DNA of 64,000 nt from Novosphingobium sp. PC22D (GTDB lineage: Bacteria; Pseudomonadota; Alphaproteobacteria; Sphingomonadales; Sphingomonadaceae). Position 1 is the first letter of the stretch, and each line of letters opens with the position of its first letter. Made by a program: the position numbers and the translations under genes. This document shows, piece by piece, positions 45,123-54,103 of this stretch. Under the pieces are notes generated by a model, which saw nothing but the letters and a program-made list of their open reading frames with translations, did no database searches and had not been told where the DNA came from. The stretch is from assembly GCF_002556635.1 (NCBI RefSeq), contig NZ_MWMO01000010.1, forward strand, positions 62,001-126,000, given 5' to 3'.

Positions 45123-45914
45123 ATGGCCGCAGGCCTGTTCGACTGCACGGGAAAAGTGACTGTGGTGACCGGCGGCAACGGCGGTATCGGGCTCGGCTTC
45201 GCGACGGGCTGCGCCAAGATGGGCGGCGATATCGCGATCTGGGCGCGTAACGCGGAGAAGAGCGCCAAGGCCAAGGCCGAGCTGGAAGCGGCCGGCGCCG
45301 GCAAGGTCGTCGCCTACCAGATCGACGTTTCCGACGAGGCGAACATCGTCGGCGGGTTCGAGCAGGTCATGGCCGACTTCGGGCGCGTCGATTGCGTCTT
45401 CGCCAATTCCGGCGCGAGCCCGCGCTATGATTCGGTCTTCGATATGCCGACCGAGCATTGGTACGAGTTTCAGAAGACAGCGCTGCACGGCGCCTTCTTC
45501 ACCCTGCGCGAGGGCGCGCGGCACATGGTCGCGCGGGCCGAGGCGGGCGAGCCGGGCGGCAGCCTCGTCGCCTGTGGCTCGCTCTCGCTGTTCCAGGGGC
45601 TCGCCGGCAAGATGGAGTATGCCTCATCCAAGGCGGGAATCGCCGCCACGGTGCGCTGCCTCGCCGCCGAACTGGGAGTCCACGGCATTCGCGCCAATGT
45701 CGTCGCGCCCGGGCTGATCATCACCCCGATGATGGGGGACGATCCGCGCGTGGAACAGGGGCTCCAGGCGCACTACGGCCCGCAGACGCCGATGAAGCGC
45801 GTTGGCTATCCTTCCGATTTCGAGGGCATCGGCGCCTACCTGTGCAGCGATGCCTCCTCGTTCATGACCGGCGAGACGGTGGTCATCGACGGCGGCTACA
45901 TGATCCGCCCCTGA
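45123..45914 (+). CDS. Short-chain dehydrogenase/reductase
   Basis: A 263-residue SDR with VVTGGNGGIGLGFA at the N-terminus, NSGAS in place of the usual NNAG near residue 90, Ser in ACGSLSLFQG, and the catalytic MEYASSKAG near residue 160. It ends with the typical VIDGGYMI. The ATG at 45123 follows GAGGAGAC. It is the first of three same-strand genes (SDR, zinc-type dehydrogenase, MBL protein) under the likely control of the divergent AraC gene. Confidence 0.9.
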   Translation: MAAGLFDCTGKVTVVTGGNGGIGLGFATGCAKMGGDIAIWARNAEKSAKAKAELEAAGAGKVVAYQIDVSDEANIVGGFEQVMADFGRVDCVFANSGASPRYDSVFDMPTEHWYEFQKTALHGAFFTLREGARHMVARAEAGEPGGSLVACGSLSLFQGLAGKMEYASSKAGIAATVRCLAAELGVHGIRANVVAPGLIITPMMGDDPRVEQGLQAHYGPQTPMKRVGYPSDFEGIGAYLCSDASSFMTGETVVIDGGYMIRP

Positions 45915-45945
45915 CAAGGGACCTTTGGGGGGCGAGGAGAGAGTG

Positions 45946-46953
45946 ATGGAACTTCTGAAGATCCACGGCGCCGGCGATGTCCGGCTCGACGCTTACGAAC
46001 GCCCGGCCGCGGGCGCGAAGGACGTCGTCGTCCGGATGAAGTCGGTGGGCATCTGCGGCTCGGACCTGAGCTACATCAAGATGGGCGGCATCCCGCCCGG
46101 CACCGAGACCGCGCTCGGCCACGAGGGCGCGGGCGAGGTCATGGAAGTGGGCGCCGAGGTGGAGGGCATCGCGGTGGGCACGCCGGTCATCGTCAACCCG
46201 ATGATGACGCCCAGCAACATAGGCTCGGGCGGTCCCGAAGGCGCCTTCACCCAGGAACTGCTGGTGCGCGACGCGCGGCTCGGCGATTCGATCCTGCCGA
46301 TCCCCGAGGGCATATCCTATGATGTCGCGGCGATGTGCGAGCCGCTCGCCGTCGCGATGCACGGCGTCAATCGCGCCGAGGTCTCGCCCGGCGACAAGGT
46401 CGTGGTCTTCGGCTGCGGCCCGATCGGGCTGGGGATGCTGCTCTGGCTCGTCGATCGCGGCATTACCGATGTCGTTGCCTTCGACCTCGCCGAAGAGCGG
46501 CTGGAGCGGGCGAGGGCGCTCGGCGTGCAGGCGGCGCTCAATCCGGCGCAATGCGACGTGCGCGCCGAACTGGCGAAGCTGCATGGCGAAGTGCCGAGCT
46601 ATGGCCGCGTCGGCGTCGGCACCGATGCCTGGATCGACGCGGCGGGCGCGCCCTCGATCCTCACCGACGTGATCATGATGGCCAAGTGGCATTCGCGCAT
46701 GGTGATCACCGCCGCCTACATGAAGCCGATCGAGTTTCCCGTGGGGCGCATGCTGACGAGCGAGATGACGATCACCACCGCCGTCGGCTATCCCACCGAA
46801 ATGCCCGAGGTGATCGCCGCGATGCCGCGTTTGAAGGACAAGATCGCGGCGATGATCAGCCACAAGCTGCCGTTCAGCGACGTCATGAAAGGCCTGGAAA
46901 TCGCCGCCACGCCGCAATCGGCCAAGGTCATGATCGGTTTCGGGGACGCATGA
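45946..46953 (+). CDS. Zinc-type medium-chain alcohol dehydrogenase
   Basis: A 335-residue MDR-family dehydrogenase. The catalytic zinc site is ICGSDLSYIK plus GHEGAGEV and the Glu of CEPLAVAMHG; NAD(P) binds at VVVFGCGPIGLGML. The four-cysteine structural zinc lobe is missing: the segment after PVIVNP runs MMTPSNIGSGGPEGAF without the cysteines, so it probably folds without structural zinc. The substrate is unknown. It starts 31 bases after the SDR and ends one base before the MBL gene start. Confidence 0.88.
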   Translation: MELLKIHGAGDVRLDAYERPAAGAKDVVVRMKSVGICGSDLSYIKMGGIPPGTETALGHEGAGEVMEVGAEVEGIAVGTPVIVNPMMTPSNIGSGGPEGAFTQELLVRDARLGDSILPIPEGISYDVAAMCEPLAVAMHGVNRAEVSPGDKVVVFGCGPIGLGMLLWLVDRGITDVVAFDLAEERLERARALGVQAALNPAQCDVRAELAKLHGEVPSYGRVGVGTDAWIDAAGAPSILTDVIMMAKWHSRMVITAAYMKPIEFPVGRMLTSEMTITTAVGYPTEMPEVIAAMPRLKDKIAAMISHKLPFSDVMKGLEIAATPQSAKVMIGFGDA

Positions 46954-46954
46954 G

Positions 46955-48241
46955 ATGAGCGAGGCCCAGGACAGCGCCCCCAAGCTCGCCGATCTCGTCC
47001 GCGCGGGCGACGCCCAGACCGAAGCGGTCGCGATCACCGACTTCGTCTTCCAGGCGAACGACATCTCGAACGCCTACCTTGTTACCACGAGCGACGGCGA
47101 CGTGATGGTCAACACCGGCTTCATGGATCATGCAGAGCGCAACAAGGCGTTGCTGGCACCGCACCGCACCGGCCCGCTGCGCACGATCGTGCTGACACAG
47201 AGCCATGCGGACCATTTCGGCGGCGTGCCCGACTTCGCCGAGCCGGGGACCAAGGTCGTTGGCGGTCCGGGTTTCGTCGAGGCCAATGCCGACATGATGG
47301 CGCTGCAGTCCTTCTTCGGCCCGCGTAGCGGCAAGCTCTGGGCATCGACGCTCAAGCGCGGCGGCACGCCCAAGCCGCCGCCGATGATCGAGCCCGACAT
47401 TCTGGTCGATCGCGAACTGAGCCTGGAGGTCGGCGATCGCACATTCGTGCTGATCTCGACGCCCGAGGGCGAGACCGTGGATAGTCTCACGGTCTGGATG
47501 CCGAAGGAAAAGATCGCCTTCACCGGCAATCTGTTCGGCCCGGTCTGGCTGTCGATGCCGTTCCTCAACACGCTGCGCGGCGACAAGCCGCGACTTGTGA
47601 GGAATTACCTCAAGTCTCTCGAAAAAGTCCGCGATCTTGGTGCGGAAATGATCGTGACCGGTCATGGCGAGCCGATCCGGGGCGCCGCGCGCATCCGCGC
47701 CGATCTCGACACGATGCACGCCGCCGTGAGCCATGTGCGCGACTACACGCTCGAGGGCATGAAGGCCGGCAAGACGGTCCATGCGCTGATGCATGAATTC
47801 GCCTGGCCCGAAGGCATGGCGATCGGCGAATTCCACGGCAAGGCGACCTGGGCGGTCAAGTCGATCTGGCGCGAATACGCGGGCTGGTTCCACTACGAGG
47901 ACGGCACCACCGAGCTTTACGGCGTGCCGCGATCGAGCGTCTATGCCGACCTTGCCGAACTGGCGGGCGGCGCTTCGGCGATCGCCGCGCGCGCGCTCAA
48001 ACGCCTCGATGCGGGCGAGCCGCTCCAGGCGATCCACCTCATCGACACCGCGCTCGGCGCGGAGCCGGGTAACATCGCGGCGCTGCAGGTGAAGAAGGCC
48101 GCGCACGAGGTGCTTCTGGCTGCCAGCGGGGGAAGCAACCTGTCCGAAACGATGTGGCTGCGCTCCGAAATCGCGGCGGCCGAGCGCGCCTTGCAGACGA
48201 CCGGCGCCGACCGGCCCGCCGACGCGGACAGTGCGACGTAA
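46955..48241 (+). CDS. MBL-fold, alkylsulfatase-like protein
   Basis: A 428-residue protein. The N-terminal metallo-beta-lactamase domain (about 1-250) has LTQSHADHFGG, TPEGETVDSL and VTGHGEP. The C-terminal part (about 255-420) matches the alkylsulfatase dimerisation domain, with EYAGWFHYEDGTTEL and a helical bundle with LDAGEPLQAIHLIDTAL. In active SdsA1-type enzymes the metal motif is HxHxDH; here the first His is Gln (codon CAG), so zinc binding may be altered. No signal peptide is seen, so it is probably cytoplasmic. The following 176 bases, up to the convergent LuxR-type gene, hold no gene I can support. Confidence 0.82.
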   Translation: MSEAQDSAPKLADLVRAGDAQTEAVAITDFVFQANDISNAYLVTTSDGDVMVNTGFMDHAERNKALLAPHRTGPLRTIVLTQSHADHFGGVPDFAEPGTKVVGGPGFVEANADMMALQSFFGPRSGKLWASTLKRGGTPKPPPMIEPDILVDRELSLEVGDRTFVLISTPEGETVDSLTVWMPKEKIAFTGNLFGPVWLSMPFLNTLRGDKPRLVRNYLKSLEKVRDLGAEMIVTGHGEPIRGAARIRADLDTMHAAVSHVRDYTLEGMKAGKTVHALMHEFAWPEGMAIGEFHGKATWAVKSIWREYAGWFHYEDGTTELYGVPRSSVYADLAELAGGASAIAARALKRLDAGEPLQAIHLIDTALGAEPGNIAALQVKKAAHEVLLAASGGSNLSETMWLRSEIAAAERALQTTGADRPADADSAT

Positions 48242-48417
48242 TCGCATCCGCCACGGATGGTTCGGTCGCGGCGGTATCGATCTCGGGCAATTGGACCTTT
48301 TTGCGCGAGCCGGCGTCCGCCATTGAATGGCCGGCGGCCGATCGGATCTTCGATACCTTGCAGAGCGTGCGCCAGGACATCAACAGCGACCCGCCGCCCT
48401 CCCTTGCAGGCCGGGCG

Positions 48418-49551
48418 TCAGGCGAACTGGGCGGCGCTTTCGCAGACCAGTCGCACCAGCTCGGCCTGGCCGCGCACGTCTAGCTTGCCGTAGAGCTTCT
48501 TGGAATAGTTGCGCGTGGTCTCGATCGTCAGGCCCAGCGCCGCGCCCGCTTCGGTCAGCGAGAGTCCGTCGCTGAGCGCGACGGCCAGTTCCGCCTCGCG
48601 CCGGGGCAGATCGAACAGCCGCGCGAATGCGCCGGCACGGTCGCCCGCGTCCCGGCGCGGCATGCGCAGCAGCGCGATCATCGCGGGGCGCTCGACGGCG
48701 TCGGCATCGCCGGGAGAGGGCGGGCGTGCGCCCGGACAGAGCTGCGCTTCGAGCCGGGGCGTCTCCTGGAGGACGATCGGCTCGGCGGCCGCGTCGGGAT
48801 CGGCGGCGAAGTGCGCGGCTGCTGCGATGAGCTTGCGTTCGACCGCCGGTCCGAACTGTCGGATACGATCGCCCGCCGCGATCGTGGTTCCGAGCAGCCC
48901 GGCAAGCGCGGCTTCGGTCTGCTCGGGCAACGTCAGCACCTCGCCGTTCGCGCGAAACGCGATCCAACCGATCCCCGAACGCTGCAGGCCGGCTTGCGAA
49001 ACCTCGGCGATGGCGCGGTCCCGCTCCTGCGCGAGCAGGCCGCGCAGAACCGTCGCCACATAGGGTGCCAGGGTCGAAAGCAGCGCGCCCTGGGCGGCGG
49101 TGCAGGGGCGACCGCTCGCGATCGAAAGCCACGCGTCGGCGCCGCGCTCGTCGAGCAGGCGCACGGTGCGTTCGTCGGCGATCCCGAGCCGCGCCATGTA
49201 GCGGCGGCGCTGGGCCTGGCGAACCGGGTCGGCGTCGAAGTATTCGGCCGAGCCGTAGACACGGCCGGGGCGCAGACGATCGTACTGGATGCGGTCGAGC
49301 TCGATCAGCTCCGCGGCGCCTTGTTCGTGAGCGCGGCTGTGCAGGTCGAGCCCCACCCAATACCGCACCGGATCGCGTCCCGAGCCGGATCGCAGGTGGA
49401 TGGCCGCATATACGGCGTCGCAGCGGCGCTTGAAGCGCGAGAGAAACGTCGAAAAGCGCGGGTTTTCCGCCGCGCCGCCCAGCAGCGGCAAGAGGAGATC
49501 GGTTTCGTCGGGGCCGGTGAGCGCCATAATCCTCCCATATGGGAGGTTCAT
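48418..49551 (-). CDS. LuxR-type HTH transcriptional regulator
   Basis: A 377-residue regulator. The C-terminal 65 residues are a LuxR-type helix-turn-helix ([43 protein letters not shown]). The long N-terminal region has a helix-rich sensor without a recognised receiver or ATPase motif. Two starts are possible: ATG 49551, or ATG 49527, which follows the GGGAGG of a palindrome. It is divergent from cysD and separated by under 100 bases, so it may control sulfate activation or itself. Confidence 0.85.
   Translation of the reverse strand: MNLPYGRIMALTGPDETDLLLPLLGGAAENPRFSTFLSRFKRRCDAVYAAIHLRSGSGRDPVRYWVGLDLHSRAHEQGAAELIELDRIQYDRLRPGRVYGSAEYFDADPVRQAQRRRYMARLGIADERTVRLLDERGADAWLSIASGRPCTAAQGALLSTLAPYVATVLRGLLAQERDRAIAEVSQAGLQRSGIGWIAFRANGEVLTLPEQTEAALAGLLGTTIAAGDRIRQFGPAVERKLIAAAAHFAADPDAAAEPIVLQETPRLEAQLCPGARPPSPGDADAVERPAMIALLRMPRRDAGDRAGAFARLFDLPRREAELAVALSDGLSLTEAGAALGLTIETTRNYSKKLYGKLDVRGQAELVRLVCESAAQFA
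49531..49546. promoter_or_regulatory. Perfect 16-bp palindrome between LuxR-type gene and cysD
   Basis: CCTCCCATATGGGAGG reads the same on both strands. It sits over the beginning of the regulator gene and 55 bases before the cysD ATG. It may be an operator for both genes, and its GGGAGG arm may also serve as ribosome site for the regulator's second start. Confidence 0.5.
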
Positions 49552-49600
49552 TGCGGAATCACTACTCTATCTTGATCGCGATCGACGAACGGAGTGGTTC

Positions 49601-50512
49601 ATGAAGACGCTGACGCACCTCGAACGCCTCGAGGCCGAATCCATCCACATCATCCGCGAGGTCGCCGCCGAGGCCGAAAAGCCGGTGATGCTCTATTCGG
49701 TGGGCAAGGACAGCGCGGTCATGCTCCACCTCGCGCGCAAGGCCTTCCATCCCTCGCCGCCGCCGTTCCCGCTGCTTCACGTCGACACGACCTGGAAGTT
49801 CAAGGCGATGTACGAGCTGCGCGACCGCATGGCCTCGGAATCGGGCATGGACCTGCTCGTCTACCACAATCCCGAGGCGGCCGAGAAAGGGATCAATCCC
49901 TTCGAGCACGGCTCGCTCCACACCGACATGTGGAAGACCGAGGGGCTCAAGCAGGCGCTCGACAAGTACGGCTTCGACGCGGCCTTTGGCGGCGCGCGCC
50001 GCGACGAGGAAAAGAGCCGCGCCAAGGAACGCATCTTCTCGTTCCGCACCTCCTCGCACGGCTGGGACCCGAAGAACCAGCGCCCGGAACTGTGGAACCT
50101 CTACAATGCGCGCAAGAGCAAGGGCGAATCGATCCGCGTCTTCCCGATCTCGAACTGGACCGAGCTCGATGTGTGGCAGTACATCCACCTCAACGACATC
50201 CCGATCGTGCCGCTCTATTTCGCCGAGAAGCGACCGACCTTCGAGTGGGAAGGGGGGCTGTTCATGGCCGACGACATGGATCGGATCGAGAAGATCCTCG
50301 GCTACCGCCCCGAAACCACCGACAAGTCGATCCGCTTCCGCACGCTCGGCTGCTTCCCGCTGACCGGGGCGGTCGAGAGCGAGGCCAAGACGCTGCCCGA
50401 GGTGATCCAGGAGACCCTGCTCACAACGACATCGGAACGCCAGGGCCGCGTGATCGACAAGGATTCCGGCGGCGCCGGCATGGAAGTGAAGAAGCAGCAG
50501 GGATACTTCTGA
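49601..50512 (+). CDS. cysD: Sulfate adenylyltransferase subunit 2
   Basis: A 303-residue ATP sulfurylase small subunit, making adenosine phosphosulfate (APS) from sulfate and ATP. The PP-loop is [13 protein letters not shown] near residue 34, [20 protein letters not shown] near 128 is the second signature, and the end is [17 protein letters not shown] 49601 follows ACGGAG. It is paired with cysNC 96 bases downstream; that gap contains a REP-like repeat. Confidence 0.96.
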   Translation: MKTLTHLERLEAESIHIIREVAAEAEKPVMLYSVGKDSAVMLHLARKAFHPSPPPFPLLHVDTTWKFKAMYELRDRMASESGMDLLVYHNPEAAEKGINPFEHGSLHTDMWKTEGLKQALDKYGFDAAFGGARRDEEKSRAKERIFSFRTSSHGWDPKNQRPELWNLYNARKSKGESIRVFPISNWTELDVWQYIHLNDIPIVPLYFAEKRPTFEWEGGLFMADDMDRIEKILGYRPETTDKSIRFRTLGCFPLTGAVESEAKTLPEVIQETLLTTTSERQGRVIDKDSGGAGMEVKKQQGYF

Positions 50513-50526
50513 GGAAGCGCCCTCCA

Positions 50527-50597
50527 CCGCTCGGGCTGAGCCTTTCGAAGCCAGCGAGCGACCTGCCAACGCCCATCGACAAGCTCGGGGCGAGCGG
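50527..50597. repeat. REP-like palindromic element between cysD and cysNC
   Basis: The arm CCGCTCGGGCTGAGCC.. (50527-50548) is an imperfect inverted copy of TCGACAAGCTCGGGGCGAGC.. (50576-50597), around a 27-bp centre. The arms match those in the bkd E2 linker. Transcribed, it would form a hairpin between two co-expressed genes and end 11 bases before the cysNC ATG. Confidence 0.7.
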
Positions 50598-50608
50598 AGA
50601 TTGAGAAA

Positions 50609-52531
50609 ATGGCCGACACCCAAACCAAAGATGCCGTCTACGTCACCGACAAGCTCATCGCCGAGGATATCGACGCCTACCTCGAGCAGCACGAGCACAA
50701 GACGATGCTGCGCTTCATCACCTGCGGCAGCGTCGATGACGGCAAGTCCACGCTGATCGGGCGGCTGCTTTACGATTCGAAGATGATCTTCGAGGACCAG
50801 CTCGACGCGCTGACCCACGATTCCAAGAAGGTCGGCACGCAAGGCCAGGAGATCGACTTCGCGCTGCTGGTGGACGGCCTCGCCGCCGAGCGCGAGCAGG
50901 GCATCACCATCGACGTCGCCTACCGCTTCTTCAACACCGAGAAGCGCAAGTTCATCGTCGCCGACTGCCCCGGCCACGAGCAGTACACCCGCAACATGGT
51001 AACCGGCGCCTCGACCGCCGACCTCGCGGTGATCCTGATCGACGCGCGCAAGGGCGTGCTCGTCCAGACGCGCCGGCACAGCTACCTGTGCCACCTGATC
51101 GGCATCAAGAACATCGTGCTCGCGGTCAACAAGATGGACCTGGTCGACTACAGCCAGGAGGTCTTCGACAAGATCGTCGCCGACTATTCCGAGTTCGCGG
51201 AGTCGATCGGCATCGAGAGCTTCACGCCGATGCCGATCTCTGGCTTCAAGGGCGACAACATCACCACGAAGTCGCCCAACACGCCGTGGTACGAGGGGCC
51301 GACGCTGGTCGATCATCTCGAGACCGTCGAGGTGCTCAGCTCGCTCGACGCGGAAAAGCCCTTCCGCATGCCGGTGCAGTGGGTGAACCGTCCGAACCTC
51401 GATTTTCGCGGCTTTTCCGGCCTGATCGCCACCGGTTCGGTCAAGCCCGGCGACAGGATCCGCGTGCTGCCTTCTGGCAAGACCAGCAAGGTCAGCCGTG
51501 TCGTCGCCTTCGACGGCGATCTCGAGGAAGCGGTCGCGGGCCAGTCGGTCACGGTCTGTTTCGAGGACGAGATCGACTGTTCGCGCGGCTCGGTGATCGC
51601 GACCGCGGACGCGCCGCCCGAGACATCGGACCAGTTCGAGGCGACTTTTGTCTGGATGGCCGACGAGCCGATGACGCCGGGCCGCGCCTACTGGCTCAAG
51701 CTGGGCACGCAGATGGTCTCGGTGACGGTGCAGGAGCCCAAGTACGTCATCAACGTCAATACGATGGAGCACCTTGCCGCCAAGACCTTCGAGCTGAACG
51801 CGATCGGCGTCGCCGAACTGGCGACCGACAAGTCGATCGTCTTCGAGCCCTATGCCGACAACCGCACGCTCGGCGGCTTCATCCTGATCGACAGGATGAC
51901 CAACGCCACGGTCGCGGCGGGCATGCTGCACTTCTCGCTTCGGCGCGCGCAGAACGTGCACTGGCAGGCAATCGACATCGGCCGCAAGCAGCACGCGGCG
52001 CTCAAGAACCAGAAGCCGGCGGTGCTGTGGTTCACGGGGCTTTCGGGATCTGGCAAATCGACCATCGCCAATCTTGTCGAGAAAAAGCTGCACCGGATGA
52101 ACCGGCACACCTTCCTGCTCGACGGCGACAACGTGCGGCACGGCCTCAACAAGGACCTGGGGTTCACCGATGCCGACCGCATCGAGAATATCCGCCGTGT
52201 GGGCGAGGTGGCCAAGCTCATGACCGATGCCGGCCTGATCGTCATCACCGCCTTCATCTCGCCGTTCCAGGCCGAGCGCGATATGGTGCGCGCGATGCTG
52301 CCCGAAGGCGAGTTCCTCGAGGTCTTCATCGACACGCCGCTCAAGGTTGCCGAGAGCCGCGATGTCAAGGGCCTCTACAAGAAGGCGCGGTCCGGCCAGC
52401 TCAAGAACTTCACCGGTATCGACAGCCCCTATGAGGCGCCGCGCGAGCCGGAGATCCGAATAGACACTACCAAGATGTCGCCCGAGGACGCGGCCACGCT
52501 CGTCGTCGACACGCTGCTGGGAGACATTTGA
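50609..52531 (+). CDS. cysN: Bifunctional sulfate adenylyltransferase subunit 1 / APS kinase (CysN-CysC)
   Basis: A 640-residue fusion. The N-terminal GTPase part (about 1-440) drives ATP sulfurylase, with [15 protein letters not shown] near residue 40, [12 protein letters not shown] near 115 and NKMD near 172, followed by EF-Tu-like beta domains. The C-terminal APS kinase part (about 450-640) has [14 protein letters not shown] near residue 475 and [15 protein letters not shown], and converts APS to PAPS. It overlaps cysQ by TGATG. The product PAPS feeds either reduction to sulfide or sulfotransferases. Confidence 0.96.
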   Translation: MADTQTKDAVYVTDKLIAEDIDAYLEQHEHKTMLRFITCGSVDDGKSTLIGRLLYDSKMIFEDQLDALTHDSKKVGTQGQEIDFALLVDGLAAEREQGITIDVAYRFFNTEKRKFIVADCPGHEQYTRNMVTGASTADLAVILIDARKGVLVQTRRHSYLCHLIGIKNIVLAVNKMDLVDYSQEVFDKIVADYSEFAESIGIESFTPMPISGFKGDNITTKSPNTPWYEGPTLVDHLETVEVLSSLDAEKPFRMPVQWVNRPNLDFRGFSGLIATGSVKPGDRIRVLPSGKTSKVSRVVAFDGDLEEAVAGQSVTVCFEDEIDCSRGSVIATADAPPETSDQFEATFVWMADEPMTPGRAYWLKLGTQMVSVTVQEPKYVINVNTMEHLAAKTFELNAIGVAELATDKSIVFEPYADNRTLGGFILIDRMTNATVAAGMLHFSLRRAQNVHWQAIDIGRKQHAALKNQKPAVLWFTGLSGSGKSTIANLVEKKLHRMNRHTFLLDGDNVRHGLNKDLGFTDADRIENIRRVGEVAKLMTDAGLIVITAFISPFQAERDMVRAMLPEGEFLEVFIDTPLKVAESRDVKGLYKKARSGQLKNFTGIDSPYEAPREPEIRIDTTKMSPEDAATLVVDTLLGDI

Positions 52532-53268
52532 TGAGCATGACCGACGGCGATCTCGCGGCGCACCTCGCCGACCAGGCGGGCAAGATCCTGCTCCAGGTGC
52601 GGGCCTCGGGCATGTTCGAGGGCAAGTCGCTGGGCAAGGCGGGCGATCAGACCGCCAACCAGTTCCTCGTCCACGCGCTGCGCCAGCAGCGGCCCGAGGA
52701 CGGGCTCCTCTCCGAAGAGGAGAAGGACAACCCTGAGCGGCTCGCCAAGGAACGCGTCTGGATCGTCGACCCGGTCGACGGCACGCGTGAATACGGCGAG
52801 GAGCGCACCGACTGGGCGGTGCACGTCGGCATGGCCGTCGACGGCGCGCCGACGCTGGGTGCAGTCGCGCTCCCCGGGCTCGACAAGGTGTTGCGCTCGG
52901 ATCAGCCCGGCGAGGTGCCGCCCGCCCCCGACGTGCTGCGCATGGTCGTGAGCCGAACCCGTCCCGCCAAGGAGGCGACAGCGGTCGCCGAAAAGCTGGG
53001 CGCGCAGCTCGTGCCGATGGGCTCGGCGGGTGCGAAGGCGATGTCGATCCTGCTCGGCGATGCCGACATCTATCTGCATTCGGGCGGCCAGTACGAGTGG
53101 GATAGCTGCGCGCCCGCCGCGGTCGCGCTCGGCTGGGGCCTGCACTGTTCCCGGATCGACGGCAGTCCGCTGGTCTACAACCAGCACGACGTCTACATGC
53201 CAGACCTGCTCATTTGCCGCAAAGAGCATGCCGACAGGGTTCTGGCGGAAGTCGCGCCGATGATTTGA
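52531..53268 (+). CDS. cysQ: 3'(2'),5'-bisphosphate nucleotidase CysQ
   Basis: A 245-residue inositol-monophosphatase-family enzyme that hydrolyses PAP to AMP, removing the inhibitory by-product of PAPS use. The metal-site motifs are LLSEEEKDN, WIVDPVDGTREY and WDSCAPAAV. It starts at the ATG overlapping the cysNC stop (a TTG one codon earlier is also open). It completes a PAPS-cycle operon. Confidence 0.9.
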   Translation: MSMTDGDLAAHLADQAGKILLQVRASGMFEGKSLGKAGDQTANQFLVHALRQQRPEDGLLSEEEKDNPERLAKERVWIVDPVDGTREYGEERTDWAVHVGMAVDGAPTLGAVALPGLDKVLRSDQPGEVPPAPDVLRMVVSRTRPAKEATAVAEKLGAQLVPMGSAGAKAMSILLGDADIYLHSGGQYEWDSCAPAAVALGWGLHCSRIDGSPLVYNQHDVYMPDLLICRKEHADRVLAEVAPMI

Positions 53269-53292
53269 CGCGAATCGACTGATCAACATTGT

Positions 53293-53305
53293 CGATTATT
53301 AATCG
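53293..53305. promoter_or_regulatory. 13-bp palindrome upstream of TetR gene
   Basis: CGATTA-T-TAATCG is perfectly symmetric and lies 18 bases before the TetR ATG, in an AT-rich patch. It is a candidate autoregulatory operator, though short compared with typical TetR sites. Confidence 0.4.
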
Positions 53306-53323
53306 CGGCGCTATGCTCGACCC

Positions 53324-53998
53324 ATGGCTGCGACGCGTACAGATCCAGATGGCCGCTCGCGGCGCCGGGTTCGCGATCCCGTCGCCACGCGCGAGACCAT
53401 CCTCGAGGCGGCCAGCAATCTGCTCGCCAGGGACGGGCCCGAAGGCGTCAGCCTTTCGGCGGTGGCGCATCTCGCCGCCGTCAACCGGGGCACGGCCTAC
53501 CAGCACTTCGAAACGCGCGAGCGCCTGATCGAAGCGGCGGTCGACTGGGTCTCCGACAAGCTGTTCCGCGCCGTGTTCGGCGATCCCGAGACGATCGGCG
53601 AACGCCGCGTCGAGGAGGTCGATTCCGCCGACATGACCGAGCGCCTGTGCGACTTCGCGATGGAAAACCCGGACTTGTGCCGCGTCTGGCTGCAGCAGGT
53701 GCTCGCTTCGCCCGACCCGCGCCAGGACCCGTTCTGGCGCGAATACTCGGGATCGTTCGGACGCTTCGCCGCGACCGATCTGGCCGAGCCGGACATCGAC
53801 GTCGAAGTGCTCTCGGTCGTCAATCTGGCCGGCGTCTTCTTCTGGCCGATCCTCGCCCGCGCGCACGCGGCCGGCGATCGCCAGCGCACCGAACTGAGCC
53901 GCCGATATACCCGCGAAATCCTGCGTCTCTCGCTGTTCGGCACGATGCGTGCCGAGGCGTTTCCGGCGATCGTCGAGCGTGTTCGGCCCAAGTCCTGA
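53324..53998 (+). CDS. TetR-family transcriptional regulator
   Basis: A 224-residue repressor-type protein. The N-terminal HTH is in TRETILEAASNLLARDGPEGVSLSAVAHLAAVNRGTAYQHF, followed by a helical ligand-binding domain. It lies upstream of an AcuI-like reductase and an acyl-CoA ligase on the same strand (105-base gap) and probably regulates them or itself. The ligand may be an acyl-CoA, by analogy with other catabolic TetR proteins. Confidence 0.9.
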   Translation: MAATRTDPDGRSRRRVRDPVATRETILEAASNLLARDGPEGVSLSAVAHLAAVNRGTAYQHFETRERLIEAAVDWVSDKLFRAVFGDPETIGERRVEEVDSADMTERLCDFAMENPDLCRVWLQQVLASPDPRQDPFWREYSGSFGRFAATDLAEPDIDVEVLSVVNLAGVFFWPILARAHAAGDRQRTELSRRYTREILRLSLFGTMRAEAFPAIVERVRPKS

Positions 53999-54103
53999 AA
54001 AGGCCTTCGCCGGGGCGATGAGCCCGGCCCGTTCCCTTGACGGGGCCGGTGGCGTTGGCCTTGTGCGGCAGGAACGTTCCACCCGATGCAGAGGAAGAAT
54101 GCG

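Noticed and set aside
48154..48483. A possible small gene between the MBL protein and the LuxR-type regulator
   Set aside because: It overlaps both neighbours, has no ribosome site or recognisable sequence, and its frame enters the antisense of the regulator.
49562..52141. An 859-codon minus-strand frame opposite cysD and cysNC
   Set aside because: Antisense shadow of two certain genes, with low-complexity composition.
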